Positions 32,113-42,569 of a DNA stretch of 64,000 nt are shown piece after piece. Each line of letters begins with the position of its first letter. Position 1 is the stretch's first letter. A program made the translations under genes and the position numbers. Source of the DNA: Kineothrix sp. IPX-CK (GTDB lineage: Bacteria; Bacillota; Clostridia; Lachnospirales; Lachnospiraceae); NCBI RefSeq assembly GCF_039134705.1, contig NZ_CP146256.1:744001-808000 (forward strand). Direction: 5' to 3'. The notes beneath the pieces were generated by a model, which saw only the letters and a program-made list of their open reading frames with translations, made no database searches and was not told the origin of the DNA.

Positions 32113-33615
32113 ATGGAGCAATATCGTTTGGAAGTGAAAAATTTACACAAAAGATTTCCAGGAGTATACGCGGTAAAAGGTGTAAGCTTTCAAATAAAGC
32201 CCGGCGAAGTACATGCTCTTGTCGGTGAAAATGGAGCCGGGAAATCCACGCTCATGAAAATGATAACTGGAGAATATATTCCGGATGAAGGAGAAGTCTA
32301 TCATAATGGGAAACTATTGAAAAATAGATCTATGTCAGACTCTCAAAAAGAAGGAATTGCGATGATTCATCAGGAACTCGCTCCGTTGCCGGATATGAGT
32401 ATAGCACAAAACATTTTTTTGGGACAGGAAAAAATGAAAGGCCGGTTTTTAAATGACAAATTAATGAATAAAGAAGCCGCAGAAATATTAAAAGAATATG
32501 GTATGCTTTATGATCCTAAAACGAAGGTCGGCAAATTGAGCGTAGCTCAAATTCAAATGCTGGAGATTATAAAATCTGTCAGGAAGAATGCGGATATCAT
32601 AATCATGGATGAACCTACATCGTCGTTATCTGATGAAGAATCCCTAAAATTGTTTCAGATTATCGAAGATTTGAAAAAGAAAAATGTTGCTATTATTTAT
32701 ATTTCTCACCGCTTGGATGAGATATTAAGGCTTTCGGATCAAATTACGGTCCTTCGCGATGGAGAATATATCAAAACAGTGTCCGCAGAAGGTGTAACCA
32801 AAGATGAATTAGTGGAAATGATGGTCGGCAGGACACTGGATAAGATTTATCCCAAGGAAGATGTAAAAATGGGAGATGTGTTGTTTCAAGTAAAAAATCT
32901 TACATCAAAAGGCGTATTTGAAAACGTTAGTTTTGAGGTGCGTTCCGGAGAAATTTTAGGGATATCGGGATTAATGGGTGCGGGACGCAGTGAAATTATG
33001 AATGCCATATTCGGTATTGACAGATATGACAGCGGAGAAATCATTTTAGAAGGCAAAAGTTTGAAGATCAAATCTCCTAAGGATGCCATCAATAATAAAA
33101 TAGCTATGGTCAGTGAAGATAGAAAACTTTATGGATTAGTATTATGCCGTTCCATAAAGGAAAATGTTTCCCTTCCAAATCTGGATACCCAATATAAAGC
33201 TCCTTTTATTAATGAAAAAAAAGAAAAGGATACGGTGAAGGAATACGAACAGTCGCTTGCCATAAAATGTGCGGACATCAACGTTAATGTAGGAACACTG
33301 AGCGGAGGCAATCAACAAAAGGTAGTTCTGGCGAAGTGGCTGCTATCAGATCCTAAGGTATTAATCTTAGACGAACCCACAAGGGGCATTGATGTAGGAG
33401 CCAAATTTGAAATATATAAAATAATGGTAGAATTGGCGAAAAGAGGAATTGCTATTATTATGATCTCTTCGGAATTGCCGGAGGTAATGGGAATGAGTGA
33501 CCGTATACTGGTAGTTTCTAACGGTAAAGTTACCGGCTGTTTTTCAAAAGAAGACGTTGATTCGGGGAAAATCACACAGAAAAACTTGTTAAGCAGCGCA
33601 TTACAGGAAGTATAG
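32113..33615 (+). CDS. Ribose/galactose-type sugar ABC importer ATPase (RbsA/MglA)
   Basis: A 500-residue fused double ATPase. Domain 1 has Walker A GENGAGKS, signature KLSVAQIQMLEI and Walker B IIIMDEPTSSLSDEE; domain 2 has the usual degenerate Walker A GLMGAGRS, signature LSGGNQQKVVLAKWLL and LILDEPTRGIDVGAK. This two-domain layout is diagnostic of the CUT2 family, which imports monosaccharides. It is followed by one permease and one binding protein. Confidence 0.95.
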   Translation: MEQYRLEVKNLHKRFPGVYAVKGVSFQIKPGEVHALVGENGAGKSTLMKMITGEYIPDEGEVYHNGKLLKNRSMSDSQKEGIAMIHQELAPLPDMSIAQNIFLGQEKMKGRFLNDKLMNKEAAEILKEYGMLYDPKTKVGKLSVAQIQMLEIIKSVRKNADIIIMDEPTSSLSDEESLKLFQIIEDLKKKNVAIIYISHRLDEILRLSDQITVLRDGEYIKTVSAEGVTKDELVEMMVGRTLDKIYPKEDVKMGDVLFQVKNLTSKGVFENVSFEVRSGEILGISGLMGAGRSEIMNAIFGIDRYDSGEIILEGKSLKIKSPKDAINNKIAMVSEDRKLYGLVLCRSIKENVSLPNLDTQYKAPFINEKKEKDTVKEYEQSLAIKCADINVNVGTLSGGNQQKVVLAKWLLSDPKVLILDEPTRGIDVGAKFEIYKIMVELAKRGIAIIMISSELPEVMGMSDRILVVSNGKVTGCFSKEDVDSGKITQKNLLSSALQEV

Positions 33616-33627
33616 GAGGATGGAAAA

Positions 33628-34569
33628 TTGAAAAAGGAACAGAAATTATCTAACATAGATTTTGCTCAAAAATATGGGATTCTGTTGGTGCTGCTAATCA
33701 TGTGGTTGATTTTACTGTGTGTTTCTCCAACATTTAGAACAATGGATAATGCAGTAAATATTCTGAGGCAGGTATCTGTAAACGGTATAATAGCTATCGG
33801 TATGACCTTTGTGATTATGACCGGAGGTATTGACTTGACAGTAGGGTCTTTAATTGCCGTATCCGGTGTTGTGGCAGGAAGTATTCTGGTCGCTAATCCT
33901 AATGGGGTGATAGTGGCCATACTCGCAGCGTTGCTGGCATGCGGTCTATTTGGTGCCATGAATGGATTCTTTGTAGCACATATGAAAGTCCCTGCCTTTG
34001 TTGCAACATTAGCAGGAATGACGATAGCCAGAGGATTTGCATATGTATATTCGGACGGTAAGCCTTACACATTGGCCTCGGAAGGATTCAGCTATATTGG
34101 GAAAGGCAGTGTACCGATTATTATCTTTCTGATCATTGCATTTTTGTCTCACATTTTGTTAAGCAAGATGAAATTCGGCAGATACATTTATGCCACCGGA
34201 GGCAATATCAAAGCAGCTGGCGCCTCGGGTGTTAATGTAAAGAAAGTATTGCTCAAAGTATATATATTAGGTGGTGTTTTAGCAGGTATTGCAGGAATCG
34301 TATTAGCATCCAGAACGAACTCCGGGCAGCCGGCAGTGGGTGTCGCTTACGAAACGGATGCAATTGCTGCCGCGGTAATCGGGGGAACTAGCATGACAGG
34401 AGGCGTTGGCACTATTGGAGGCACATTAATTGGTATCTTGATTATCGGGACGTTAAATAATGGCTTAAATCTCCTGGATGTATCCTCTTACTACCAACAG
34501 ATCATCAAAGGGTTGATTATTCTTGGGGCTGTATGCTTTGATATCCGTTCCAAGGATTCATCAAAATAA
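33628..34569 (+). CDS. Ribose-type sugar ABC importer permease (RbsC)
   Basis: A 313-residue membrane protein with eight to nine hydrophobic segments. It shows the RbsC phrases NILRQVSVNGIIAIGMTFVIMTGGIDLTVGSLIAVSG (about 48-84) and FGRYIYATGGNIKAAGASGVNVKKV. It forms a homodimeric channel. It starts 12 bases after the ATPase gene; TTG 33628 after TAGGAGG is the start. Confidence 0.95.
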   Translation: MKKEQKLSNIDFAQKYGILLVLLIMWLILLCVSPTFRTMDNAVNILRQVSVNGIIAIGMTFVIMTGGIDLTVGSLIAVSGVVAGSILVANPNGVIVAILAALLACGLFGAMNGFFVAHMKVPAFVATLAGMTIARGFAYVYSDGKPYTLASEGFSYIGKGSVPIIIFLIIAFLSHILLSKMKFGRYIYATGGNIKAAGASGVNVKKVLLKVYILGGVLAGIAGIVLASRTNSGQPAVGVAYETDAIAAAVIGGTSMTGGVGTIGGTLIGILIIGTLNNGLNLLDVSSYYQQIIKGLIILGAVCFDIRSKDSSK

Positions 34570-34602
34570 ATTATAGTAAGTACAAAAAGAAAGGGAAGAA
34601 CT

Positions 34603-35640
34603 ATGAAAATGAAAAAGGTATTGGCAGTGGTAATGGCGGGCATGATGGTATTGGGACTCGCAGCCTGCGGAGGAAGCAGCGCGGGAACAGAACAGCAGAA
34701 TATTCAGGAAAGTGCTGGAGAGGTAACAGAAGAAGTAACAGAAGAATTAACAGAAGAAGCAACGGAAGAGGCATCGCAGGAAGCAGGAGGAATAGCGCTG
34801 AAAGTCGGAGTATTGATGAAAACGATGTCCGATACTTATTCTAATAAACTTGGGACTACAATTGAAAGCTACATGGAATCTGACTACCCGGATTCAACTT
34901 TGTACTTAATGGATGGACAGGCTGATATTGCGAAGCAGATTTCTCAGGCAGAAGATTTAATTGCAAAACAGGTCGACGTTATTGTTCTGAATCCTCAAGA
35001 TGCGGATGGTTCCGCACAGGTATTGGATCTGGCAGCTGCAGCAGGCATCCCTGTTGTGGAAGTGAATACGGAAACGACAAGAACGGATTATGCGGCATTT
35101 GTAGGCTCTGAAGACATTGAAGCCGGTGAAATAATGGGCAGATTTGTTTCCAAACAATTAGGCGGCGAAGGAAAGATTGCCATCTTGGAAGGCGAAATGG
35201 GACAAAGCGCTCAGATTAAGAGATATGAAGGCCTTCAAAATACAATACTTAGTGAAGAGGGAATTGAATGTGTGGCAACTCTCTCTGCCAATTGGTCAAG
35301 AAGTACAGCAATGTCTACCACGGAAGACTGGTTAGGAAAATATCAGGATTTAAAAGCGATTATATGTGAAAATGATGACATGGCTATGGGTGCATTGCAG
35401 GCATGTGAATCACAGGGCAGGGAAATGATCATCATTGGAACAGACGGAATTCCGGATGCGCTTCAGGCGGTAAAAGACGGACGTTTAAGTGCTTCGGTTC
35501 TTCAGGATGCAAAGGGACAGGCGACAGCGGCTATAGACGTGGCGGTTAAAGTTGCCAGCGGAGAAGAAGTGGAAAGCAGATATAAAGTTGATTTTCAGCT
35601 TATTACAATCGATAACGTCGATGATTTTCTTACAGAATAA
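34603..35640 (+). CDS. Ribose-type sugar-binding lipoprotein (RbsB family)
   Basis: A 345-residue lipoprotein with lipobox LAAC (Cys about 24). A repetitive acidic linker follows (EEVTEELTEEATEEASQEA, about 43-61), then a type I binding fold: VGVLMKTMSDTYSNKLGTTIE, ISQAEDLIAKQVDVIVLNPQD and GTDGIPDALQAVKDGRLSASVLQDA. It captures a monosaccharide for the RbsA/RbsC-type pair. The ligand is probably a ketohexose, inferred from the enzymes around it. Unlike the other two importers here, it follows the permease and ATPase genes. Confidence 0.93.
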   Translation: MKMKKVLAVVMAGMMVLGLAACGGSSAGTEQQNIQESAGEVTEEVTEELTEEATEEASQEAGGIALKVGVLMKTMSDTYSNKLGTTIESYMESDYPDSTLYLMDGQADIAKQISQAEDLIAKQVDVIVLNPQDADGSAQVLDLAAAAGIPVVEVNTETTRTDYAAFVGSEDIEAGEIMGRFVSKQLGGEGKIAILEGEMGQSAQIKRYEGLQNTILSEEGIECVATLSANWSRSTAMSTTEDWLGKYQDLKAIICENDDMAMGALQACESQGREMIIIGTDGIPDALQAVKDGRLSASVLQDAKGQATAAIDVAVKVASGEEVESRYKVDFQLITIDNVDDFLTE

Positions 35641-35648
35641 CTTTGTAG

Positions 35649-36593
<945 letters not shown>

Positions 36594-36628
36594 TTGAGTA
36601 AAAATATCGGACTTGAGTTGTAATACAC

Positions 36629-36642
36629 GGAAATCGATTTCC
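36629..36642. promoter_or_regulatory. Perfect 14-bp palindrome, operator-like
   Basis: GGAAATCGATTTCC has the CG-centred form of a LacI-type operator but lies after the aldolase gene and before its terminator, 149 bases upstream of the next promoter. No matching copy was noticed elsewhere in the window. Confidence 0.35.
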
Positions 36643-36655
36643 AAATTCCATAAGA

Positions 36656-36701
36656 AGCGGCGCCGCTTATCCTTGCAGATGAGCCGGTTGCCGCTGTTTT
36701 T
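36656..36701 (+). terminator. Terminator of the ketose operon
   Basis: AGCGGC (36656-36661) pairs with GCCGCT (36690-36695), with partial inner pairing, then GTTTTT. Confidence 0.65.
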
Positions 36702-36777
36702 GCAGTGACTTGATTTTTTTGATATTATTCTTTTGAAGAAAATTATTATCCATAAATTTGCATAAAAATTAATTTAT

Positions 36778-36806
36778 TTGCAAATAAGGTACAAATGAGG
36801 TATAAA
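36778..36806 (+). promoter_or_regulatory. Promoter ahead of the GGDEF-EAL gene
   Basis: TTGCAA at 36778-36783, 17-base spacer, TATAAA at 36801-36806. The gene-free stretch 36702-36872 is otherwise AT-rich; no c-di-GMP riboswitch consensus was recognised. Confidence 0.55.
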
Positions 36807-36872
36807 TATGATAGGAATATGATAAAAATATGAAAATTATTATACTTTTACTTTCTTATTGGGAGGAGTATA

Positions 36873-36941
36873 ATGGAAAATAGAATAGCAATAAAAAAAG
36901 AACGAAATGATATGCTTTTATGTGGAAGCCACTTCTATTAA
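36873..36941 (+). CDS. Possible 22-residue small protein or leader peptide
   Basis: An ATG 6 bases after GGGAGGAG (36861-36868) opens MENRIAIKKERNDMLLCGSHFY and ends at TAA 36939-36941, 30 bases before the start of the GGDEF-EAL gene. The ribosome site is stronger than that of most genes in this region. It has no membrane segment and matches no family I know. It could be a translated leader that couples translation to the next gene, or a chance frame. Confidence 0.35.
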   Translation: MENRIAIKKERNDMLLCGSHFY

Positions 36942-36971
36942 AAAGAGTATATGGATATAGAGGAGTTTCTT

Positions 36972-39551
36972 ATGACAAAAGAGGAAAAAAAGCTGGCGCC
37001 AAGATATGTGATTGGAGTCCTTTTATTAGCGGCGGCTCTGGCAATATTGATTTATTATTTGTTCTTTTATAGGGAGGATAGTTCCTTTGCTGTTAAGGAC
37101 TATCCTTCTGTTAAGCATGTGCTCTTTATCAGCTCCTACAGCGAGAGCTTCGAGACTCTGGACTCGCAGAAGGCGGGGATCGGGAAGGCGTTTTCAGGCA
37201 GCAATATTCAGCTCGATATCGAATATATGGATATGAAGAGATTTAATAATAAGGAGAATGAGGATTTATTTTATCAAAGCCTTAAGTACAAGCTGAATAA
37301 TTTTGAGAGATACGATGTGATCCTGCTTGGAGATGATGCCGCTTTAGAATTTGCGGAGACCTATCAGCAGGAGCTGTTCGCGGGAATCCCTATGGTATTC
37401 TTTTGTATCAACAATGCGGAGAATGCGATAAGGGCAGGGGAGAATCCTTATATTACCGGCGCAGTGGAAGAACTGTATCTGAAAGATACCCTCGATCTGG
37501 CGATTAAGTTCCAGCCTGAGGCGACGAAGATGGTCGCTATTTACGACAGCACGCTGACAGGGCAAGGGGATGAAAAACGGTTTTACTCTGTGAAAGATGA
37601 TTTTCCCGGATATGAATTTTCGGGAATTAATTCCTCCGAATATACGCTGGAGGGATTCGGAGAAGAACTGGATAAGATTTCTGAGGACAGTATTGTTATA
37701 TATATGAGCCGTTTTGAAGACGTGAACGGTAACCTATATACCATACCGGAAAGTGTGCAGTATATTGTGGAGCATACCAGGGTGCCCATATATCGGGTTT
37801 CCGTTGCCGGAGTCGGAGAGGGACTGATTGGCGGTAAGATGGTTTCTTATGAGAAGTCGGGTTATTTAGCCGGCTCCATAGTGCTGGATATTCTGAACGG
37901 GGCGGACGTTGCTGATATTCCTGTGGTAACCAAAGGCGAGGGCCAGTATTGTTTCGACTATCAGGTTTTGAAAAAGTATGACATCGATTTTTCTCTTATA
38001 CCTAAGGATGCCGTTGTTGTGAACAAGTCCCAGACAGTTTTTGAAAAGTATAAAGAGATACTTGTTCCCGTGCTTCTACTTCTTGCGGTTTGCCTGTGCA
38101 TATTGTTTATTTTGATCGTGGATAATATAAAGCGCCGCCGCCTGATGAGGGAAATACAGAAATCTCACGGAGAATTACAGGAGACCTACGATAAATTAAT
38201 TATTACCGAAGAGAAGCTAAAGCAACAATATGAAGAAAATAAGAACTACATAAAATACCTCGAGACGAAGGAGGAATACATCCTCTATCAGGCAGAACAC
38301 GATTATCTGACGGATCTTCCCAACAGACGTGCCGCAATGGAAATGCTGAATAGGCTGATTGCGGCAAAGGAGGAATGCACAGTCATCGTCATGGATATCG
38401 ACGATTTCAAGGAGACTAACGATGCTTATGGACACGCCTGCGGCGATGAGATTTTAAGGGAGACCGCCAGACGCCTGCTTAAACTTACGGACGATAGACT
38501 TTTTTATGCCTCGCGGCTGGGCGGAGATGAATTCATGCTGATCATAAAGGCGGATCAGATGAAGCAGGACAAAGAATTAATATGTCAGATCAAGCAGGAT
38601 TTTGCAATGCCTATTGTTTTCGATGAAAAGAAGCATTATATAAGGATAAGCGTTGGAATCGCTTGTTTTAAAGGCGATGCGGCGGATGCCAGCGAATTAG
38701 TCTCCAATGCCGACTACGCGATGTATGCCTCTAAGAAACTGGGAACGAATGAATGGATTTATTATGATGCCGGCATGAAGGATGAAGCGCTCAAGCGAAA
38801 GAATATTAAGAATATCCTAAGTGAAGCTTGCAGAAACGACGGCTTCTATGTTCTGTATCAGCCTCAGGTCGATGCGGTCACCGGTATGCTGGATGGCTAT
38901 GAGGCCCTGGCGAGACTGAAGGATCATGCGATTTCTCCCGCTCAGTTTATCGCGATAGCCGAGGAGTCGGAAATTATCATACTGCTGGGGCGCATCGTGA
39001 CGAAGAAGGTAATCGAGCAGATGGTGACGTGGAGAGAGCACGGCATGGAGCTAAGGCCGGTGGCAATTAACTTTTCCAGCAAACAGCTTCAGGACAGAGG
39101 TTACGTCAGTTATTTGAAAGACTTGCTGGAAGAGAACAATATCTCATCTAATTTGATAGAAATCGAGATTACAGAAAGTATTTTCCTTAATAATAACGAA
39201 AAGGCTATGAAGCTATTCGAAGATTTTTCTTCTATCGGTGTCAGACTGGCGCTGGATGATTTTGGTACGGGATATTCATCCATTAACTATTTGACATATA
39301 TACCGGTGGAAAAGATAAAGCTGGATAAGTCTCTGGTCGATATTTTCTTAACGGAGGGAAAAGACGCTTTTATTGAAAATATCATACGTCTGGCTCATTG
39401 TCTCGGTTTGAAGATCACGGTAGAAGGAATAGAAGAAAAGCATCAGAGGGATAGAGTAAGGGATCTGGAAGGGGATTATATTCAAGGCTATTATTTCAGC
39501 AAGCCGATCAGTGGGGAAGATGTGGAGCTTTTGAAAAATCCCATTAAGTAA
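36972..39551 (+). CDS. Membrane GGDEF-EAL protein with extracytoplasmic binding-protein-like sensor
   Basis: An 859-residue c-di-GMP enzyme. The order is a membrane segment (about 10-32, YVIGVLLLAAALAILIYYLFF), an outside domain of about 300 residues opening with KHVLFISSYSESFETLD that resembles ABC-type substrate-binding domains, a second membrane segment (about 357-378), a coiled coil, a GGDEF domain with intact GGDEF at 517-521 (SRLGGDEFMLI), and an EAL domain with intact EAL at 644-646 plus ITES, DDFGTGYSS and KLDKSLV. Both active sites look complete, so it could make and break c-di-GMP. ATG 36972 follows GAGGAG. It precedes a chemoreceptor and motAB, fitting control of motility. Confidence 0.9.
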   Translation: MTKEEKKLAPRYVIGVLLLAAALAILIYYLFFYREDSSFAVKDYPSVKHVLFISSYSESFETLDSQKAGIGKAFSGSNIQLDIEYMDMKRFNNKENEDLFYQSLKYKLNNFERYDVILLGDDAALEFAETYQQELFAGIPMVFFCINNAENAIRAGENPYITGAVEELYLKDTLDLAIKFQPEATKMVAIYDSTLTGQGDEKRFYSVKDDFPGYEFSGINSSEYTLEGFGEELDKISEDSIVIYMSRFEDVNGNLYTIPESVQYIVEHTRVPIYRVSVAGVGEGLIGGKMVSYEKSGYLAGSIVLDILNGADVADIPVVTKGEGQYCFDYQVLKKYDIDFSLIPKDAVVVNKSQTVFEKYKEILVPVLLLLAVCLCILFILIVDNIKRRRLMREIQKSHGELQETYDKLIITEEKLKQQYEENKNYIKYLETKEEYILYQAEHDYLTDLPNRRAAMEMLNRLIAAKEECTVIVMDIDDFKETNDAYGHACGDEILRETARRLLKLTDDRLFYASRLGGDEFMLIIKADQMKQDKELICQIKQDFAMPIVFDEKKHYIRISVGIACFKGDAADASELVSNADYAMYASKKLGTNEWIYYDAGMKDEALKRKNIKNILSEACRNDGFYVLYQPQVDAVTGMLDGYEALARLKDHAISPAQFIAIAEESEIIILLGRIVTKKVIEQMVTWREHGMELRPVAINFSSKQLQDRGYVSYLKDLLEENNISSNLIEIEITESIFLNNNEKAMKLFEDFSSIGVRLALDDFGTGYSSINYLTYIPVEKIKLDKSLVDIFLTEGKDAFIENIIRLAHCLGLKITVEGIEEKHQRDRVRDLEGDYIQGYYFSKPISGEDVELLKNPIK

Positions 39552-39729
39552 GAAGCATGTAAAAATTGAGAAAAAATATCATAGACTACTCTTAACCGAT
39601 ATTGATTATTGTTTAGAAATGTGTTATTACATTAAATAACAAAGAAATGTCTGACAATATCAAATCGGAAGAGAGAGGCTTTTGCGGTCATTGTACTTTC
39701 TTTGCATACAAAAGAAAGAGAGAAAGTCT

Positions 39730-41589
39730 ATGAAATTCTTTAAAATCGATACCATAAATAAAAAAATCTGTATTTTTATCATTGCCATTGTTCTCGTCGC
39801 GTTGGCAGGTGTCTCCTCCATCAATTATGTCATTGCCAAGGGAGAACTCACCCGCTCCAATCAGATTATTCTGAAAAATGTGATAGAGTCTTGCTTGTTT
39901 GAAATCAACAAAAATTACCATTATTCTACGGAAGAAAGCGGCTGGATGACACAGGAGGAGGCTCAGGCAACTTCCATAGATGCTATTAGTGAGATGCACG
40001 GCGGCACTTCGGATACGTTATCCTCCGGGACGACTGCAGATTCTGATGCGGTATCCGGCGCAACCACGGCCTCGGATGCAGACGGAGAAGTAGATGCGGT
40101 ATCCTCAGCTACTGAAAATACACAATATAAATATCATACCTTGGATTTAGGGGAGGGAGGATATTTCTTCGTAGTCAATTCTGCCGGAGACGTAATTTTC
40201 CATCCTTTTTTAAGCGGTAATATCATGGATTTAACGTCAAAGGACGGAAGGGCTATTATACAGGAGATAATTCAGACGGCAAAAAGCGGCGGCGGAATGC
40301 TGGAATATGAGCTGAGTGGAGACGTAAGCAGCATCTCCGGGGAAAAAACGGTGTATACGCAGTACTTTCCATACTGGGACTGGACGATTACGGCAGTAAT
40401 CTATAACGGCGACTTATTCAGAGGTACGCAGATTATCCGGGACTACAATATGGCGGCTCTGGCGATTATACTGGTGCTGTCTCTGAGCGCAGGAATACTC
40501 CTTACCCGAAAAATAACCCGGCCTATTAAAGTGATTTCCGGAATTCTGCATAAAGTATCTCAAGGCGATCTGACTGTAGAGAAAATCAACATAAGGAGGA
40601 AGGACGAAACCAAGCTCCTCGCAGATTCCGTTAATGTTCTGATCGATAAGCTGAACCTTATTGTGAAATCTATCATTTCTTCTGCAGAAGTGATGAATCA
40701 GTTTTCCGGTGAGCTGAAAGAATCTGCGGATAGTGTGGTGCATATGACGGAGGAGGTTTCCAAGTCCATAAACCAGATGACTGAACTTAGTGAGGTCCAG
40801 ACGCAAAATACCGTAAAGAGCGTGGAAAATGTCAATCTGCTGGGGGATGACATCAAAGAGACGGCTGCTGCCAGTGAGAAGATGGAGAAAGCAACTGAAG
40901 AGACGATGAAGCTAAAGGAGCATGGACTTGCTTCTGTAAAGGAGTTGAAGCAAGCCAGTGATGAGAATAATGCCAACTCTAAGAAAATGGAACAGGTCAT
41001 CGGACAAATATACGAGCATTCCGAGAGAATAGGAGAAATCGTAAACATTATTTCCAGTGTGGCAGACCAAACTAATCTTCTGGCTTTAAATGCGAATATA
41101 GAGGCAGCGAGAGCGGGAGAAGCGGGGAAAGGTTTTGCCGTGGTCGCAGGAGAGGTCCGTATCCTCGCCACGGAGACGGCTAAGGCTGCGGAGAGTATCA
41201 AGGCCAAGGTGGATGAAATGATGCAGCAGTCCGGTAAGGCGGTGAATTTTGTCGAAATAAACAGGCAGGGTGTCGAAAATATTAACGGCACGGTGTCCAC
41301 GGCGGAAGATGTCTTCAATAAGATATCCGAAGAATTGCAGGATTTGATGGGAGATATCGGGAGAATCGCGCGGCGCAGCTATGAGACGAACCAGAAAAAG
41401 GATTATATACTGGATATGCTAGGCAGCATTGCCCAGACTGCTGAGGAAAATGTCTCCGCCATGGAGGAAATCTCTTCCTCTGCAGAAGAGCAGACGATGA
41501 CGGTGAATGAAATAACCAATAACATTTCAAGACTGAATGAAATGGCGGAAGAATTGAACGAGTTAATTAATACTTTCCAAACGAAATAA
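39730..41589 (+). CDS. Methyl-accepting chemotaxis protein
   Basis: A 619-residue chemoreceptor. A membrane segment (about 14-36) is followed by an outside domain of the Cache type ([27 protein letters not shown]), interrupted by a low-complexity Ser/Thr/Asp/Ala stretch of about 40 residues ([17 protein letters not shown]...). A second segment (about 244-264), a HAMP domain ([24 protein letters not shown]) and a signalling domain follow, with hairpin tip [22 protein letters not shown] 39730 is set by family layout; the ribosome site is weak. A CCGATAT at 39596 resembles a sigma-28 -10 element but lacks a matching -35. Confidence 0.92.
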   Translation: MKFFKIDTINKKICIFIIAIVLVALAGVSSINYVIAKGELTRSNQIILKNVIESCLFEINKNYHYSTEESGWMTQEEAQATSIDAISEMHGGTSDTLSSGTTADSDAVSGATTASDADGEVDAVSSATENTQYKYHTLDLGEGGYFFVVNSAGDVIFHPFLSGNIMDLTSKDGRAIIQEIIQTAKSGGGMLEYELSGDVSSISGEKTVYTQYFPYWDWTITAVIYNGDLFRGTQIIRDYNMAALAIILVLSLSAGILLTRKITRPIKVISGILHKVSQGDLTVEKINIRRKDETKLLADSVNVLIDKLNLIVKSIISSAEVMNQFSGELKESADSVVHMTEEVSKSINQMTELSEVQTQNTVKSVENVNLLGDDIKETAAASEKMEKATEETMKLKEHGLASVKELKQASDENNANSKKMEQVIGQIYEHSERIGEIVNIISSVADQTNLLALNANIEAARAGEAGKGFAVVAGEVRILATETAKAAESIKAKVDEMMQQSGKAVNFVEINRQGVENINGTVSTAEDVFNKISEELQDLMGDIGRIARRSYETNQKKDYILDMLGSIAQTAEENVSAMEEISSSAEEQTMTVNEITNNISRLNEMAEELNELINTFQTK

Positions 41590-41602
41590 AATCACACAAA
41601 AA

Positions 41603-41634
41603 CGGGGAAGGAATTCATTAGGATTCCTTCCCCG
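41603..41634. terminator. Bidirectional terminator between chemoreceptor and motB
   Basis: CGGGGAAGGAAT (41603-41614) and ATTCCTTCCCCG (41623-41634) form a perfect 12-bp stem; A-rich and T-rich flanks serve the two convergent genes. Confidence 0.85.
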
Positions 41635-41647
41635 AAGTCATATTATC

Positions 41648-42523
41648 TTAATTTGTATTGTCGATCGACTGAATATCACCGACCTGTTCTTCCAGACTAT
41701 CATACCTCTGGCTCAGAATGATAATATCGATACGCCTGTTCTTCGCCCGGCCTTCTGCTGTAGAATTATCTGCCACCGGCTTGAATTCCGCATATCCTAC
41801 GGCAACCATCTTCTCCGGCAATATGCCTCCGCGGTCGCGGAAAAGCTTCACGACACTGGTCGCTCTGGCTGCAGACAATTCCCAGTTGGAAGGATAAACG
41901 GTCGTATTGATAGGGCGGTTGTCCGTATGCCCTTCGATACGGATATAATTATCAAGCGTATTGATAGTGCTCGCTATTTTAAGCAAAGTATCTTCATTCT
42001 CCTTCTTGATTTGCGCGCTTCCGGAATCGAAGAGAATCGCATTATCTAGGCTGATGACAAGTCCTCTCTCGTCGATACGTGAGGAAATTGAAGTATCGAT
42101 ATTCTCCTGCTGGAACAGATCTTCAAGCTCTGCCTGAACCTCCTCCAGATTATTGACTTCCTGCTGTCCGAGTAGCTCATACAGAGCTTCTCTTGCATCT
42201 TCGCTGTTCGAAATCCCATCCGTAGTGCCTTCGCCGACACTTTCACTGTCGGCGTCTCCGGTAGAAGGTTCCGTAATGGGAGCGCCGGGATAAAGATTGA
42301 TAATAGATTTGCCGTCATTGGATAGTATACCGTCTCCGCCGCTCTCCACAATGTTCTGACGAAAGGCTTCTGCCAGCGCTTCCGATTTTCCCTGATCCAT
42401 CTTACTTGCAGCAAACAAAACTATGAAAATGGCCAATAACAAAGTCATCAAGTCGGAATAAGGGAGGAGCCATGCTTCTCCGGCTTCTTCCTCATGATGT
42501 TTTTTCTTTCCTTTTCTTGCCAT
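41648..42523 (-). CDS. motB: Flagellar motor stator protein MotB
   Basis: A 291-residue protein with one membrane segment. The segment starts with WLLPYSDLMTLLLAIFIVLFA and contains the ion-carrying Asp24. The C-terminal OmpA-like peptidoglycan-binding domain includes IRIEGHTDNRPINTTVYPSNWELSAARATSVV and GRAKNRRIDIIIL. With MotA it forms the ion channel that drives the flagellum. It is translated 46 bases after motA. Confidence 0.94.
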   Translation of the reverse strand: MARKGKKKHHEEEAGEAWLLPYSDLMTLLLAIFIVLFAASKMDQGKSEALAEAFRQNIVESGGDGILSNDGKSIINLYPGAPITEPSTGDADSESVGEGTTDGISNSEDAREALYELLGQQEVNNLEEVQAELEDLFQQENIDTSISSRIDERGLVISLDNAILFDSGSAQIKKENEDTLLKIASTINTLDNYIRIEGHTDNRPINTTVYPSNWELSAARATSVVKLFRDRGGILPEKMVAVGYAEFKPVADNSTAEGRAKNRRIDIIILSQRYDSLEEQVGDIQSIDNTN

Positions 42524-42569
42524 ATGAATAACCCTTTCTTATGATCTGCGTACTTCCTGCCGCAGGACA

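Noticed and set aside
36702..36950. C-di-GMP riboswitch upstream of the GGDEF-EAL gene
   Set aside because: The region is AT-rich without the conserved class I or II core.
39576..39602. Sigma-28 promoter in front of the chemoreceptor gene
   Set aside because: ACCGATAT at 39595-39602 resembles the -10 box, but the expected TAAA 15 bases upstream is ATAT.
40698..41318. 206-codon open frame on the minus strand inside the chemoreceptor gene
   Set aside because: The plus frame contains HAMP and signalling motifs; the reverse frame is a composition artefact of Glu/Ala/Lys-rich coiled coil.
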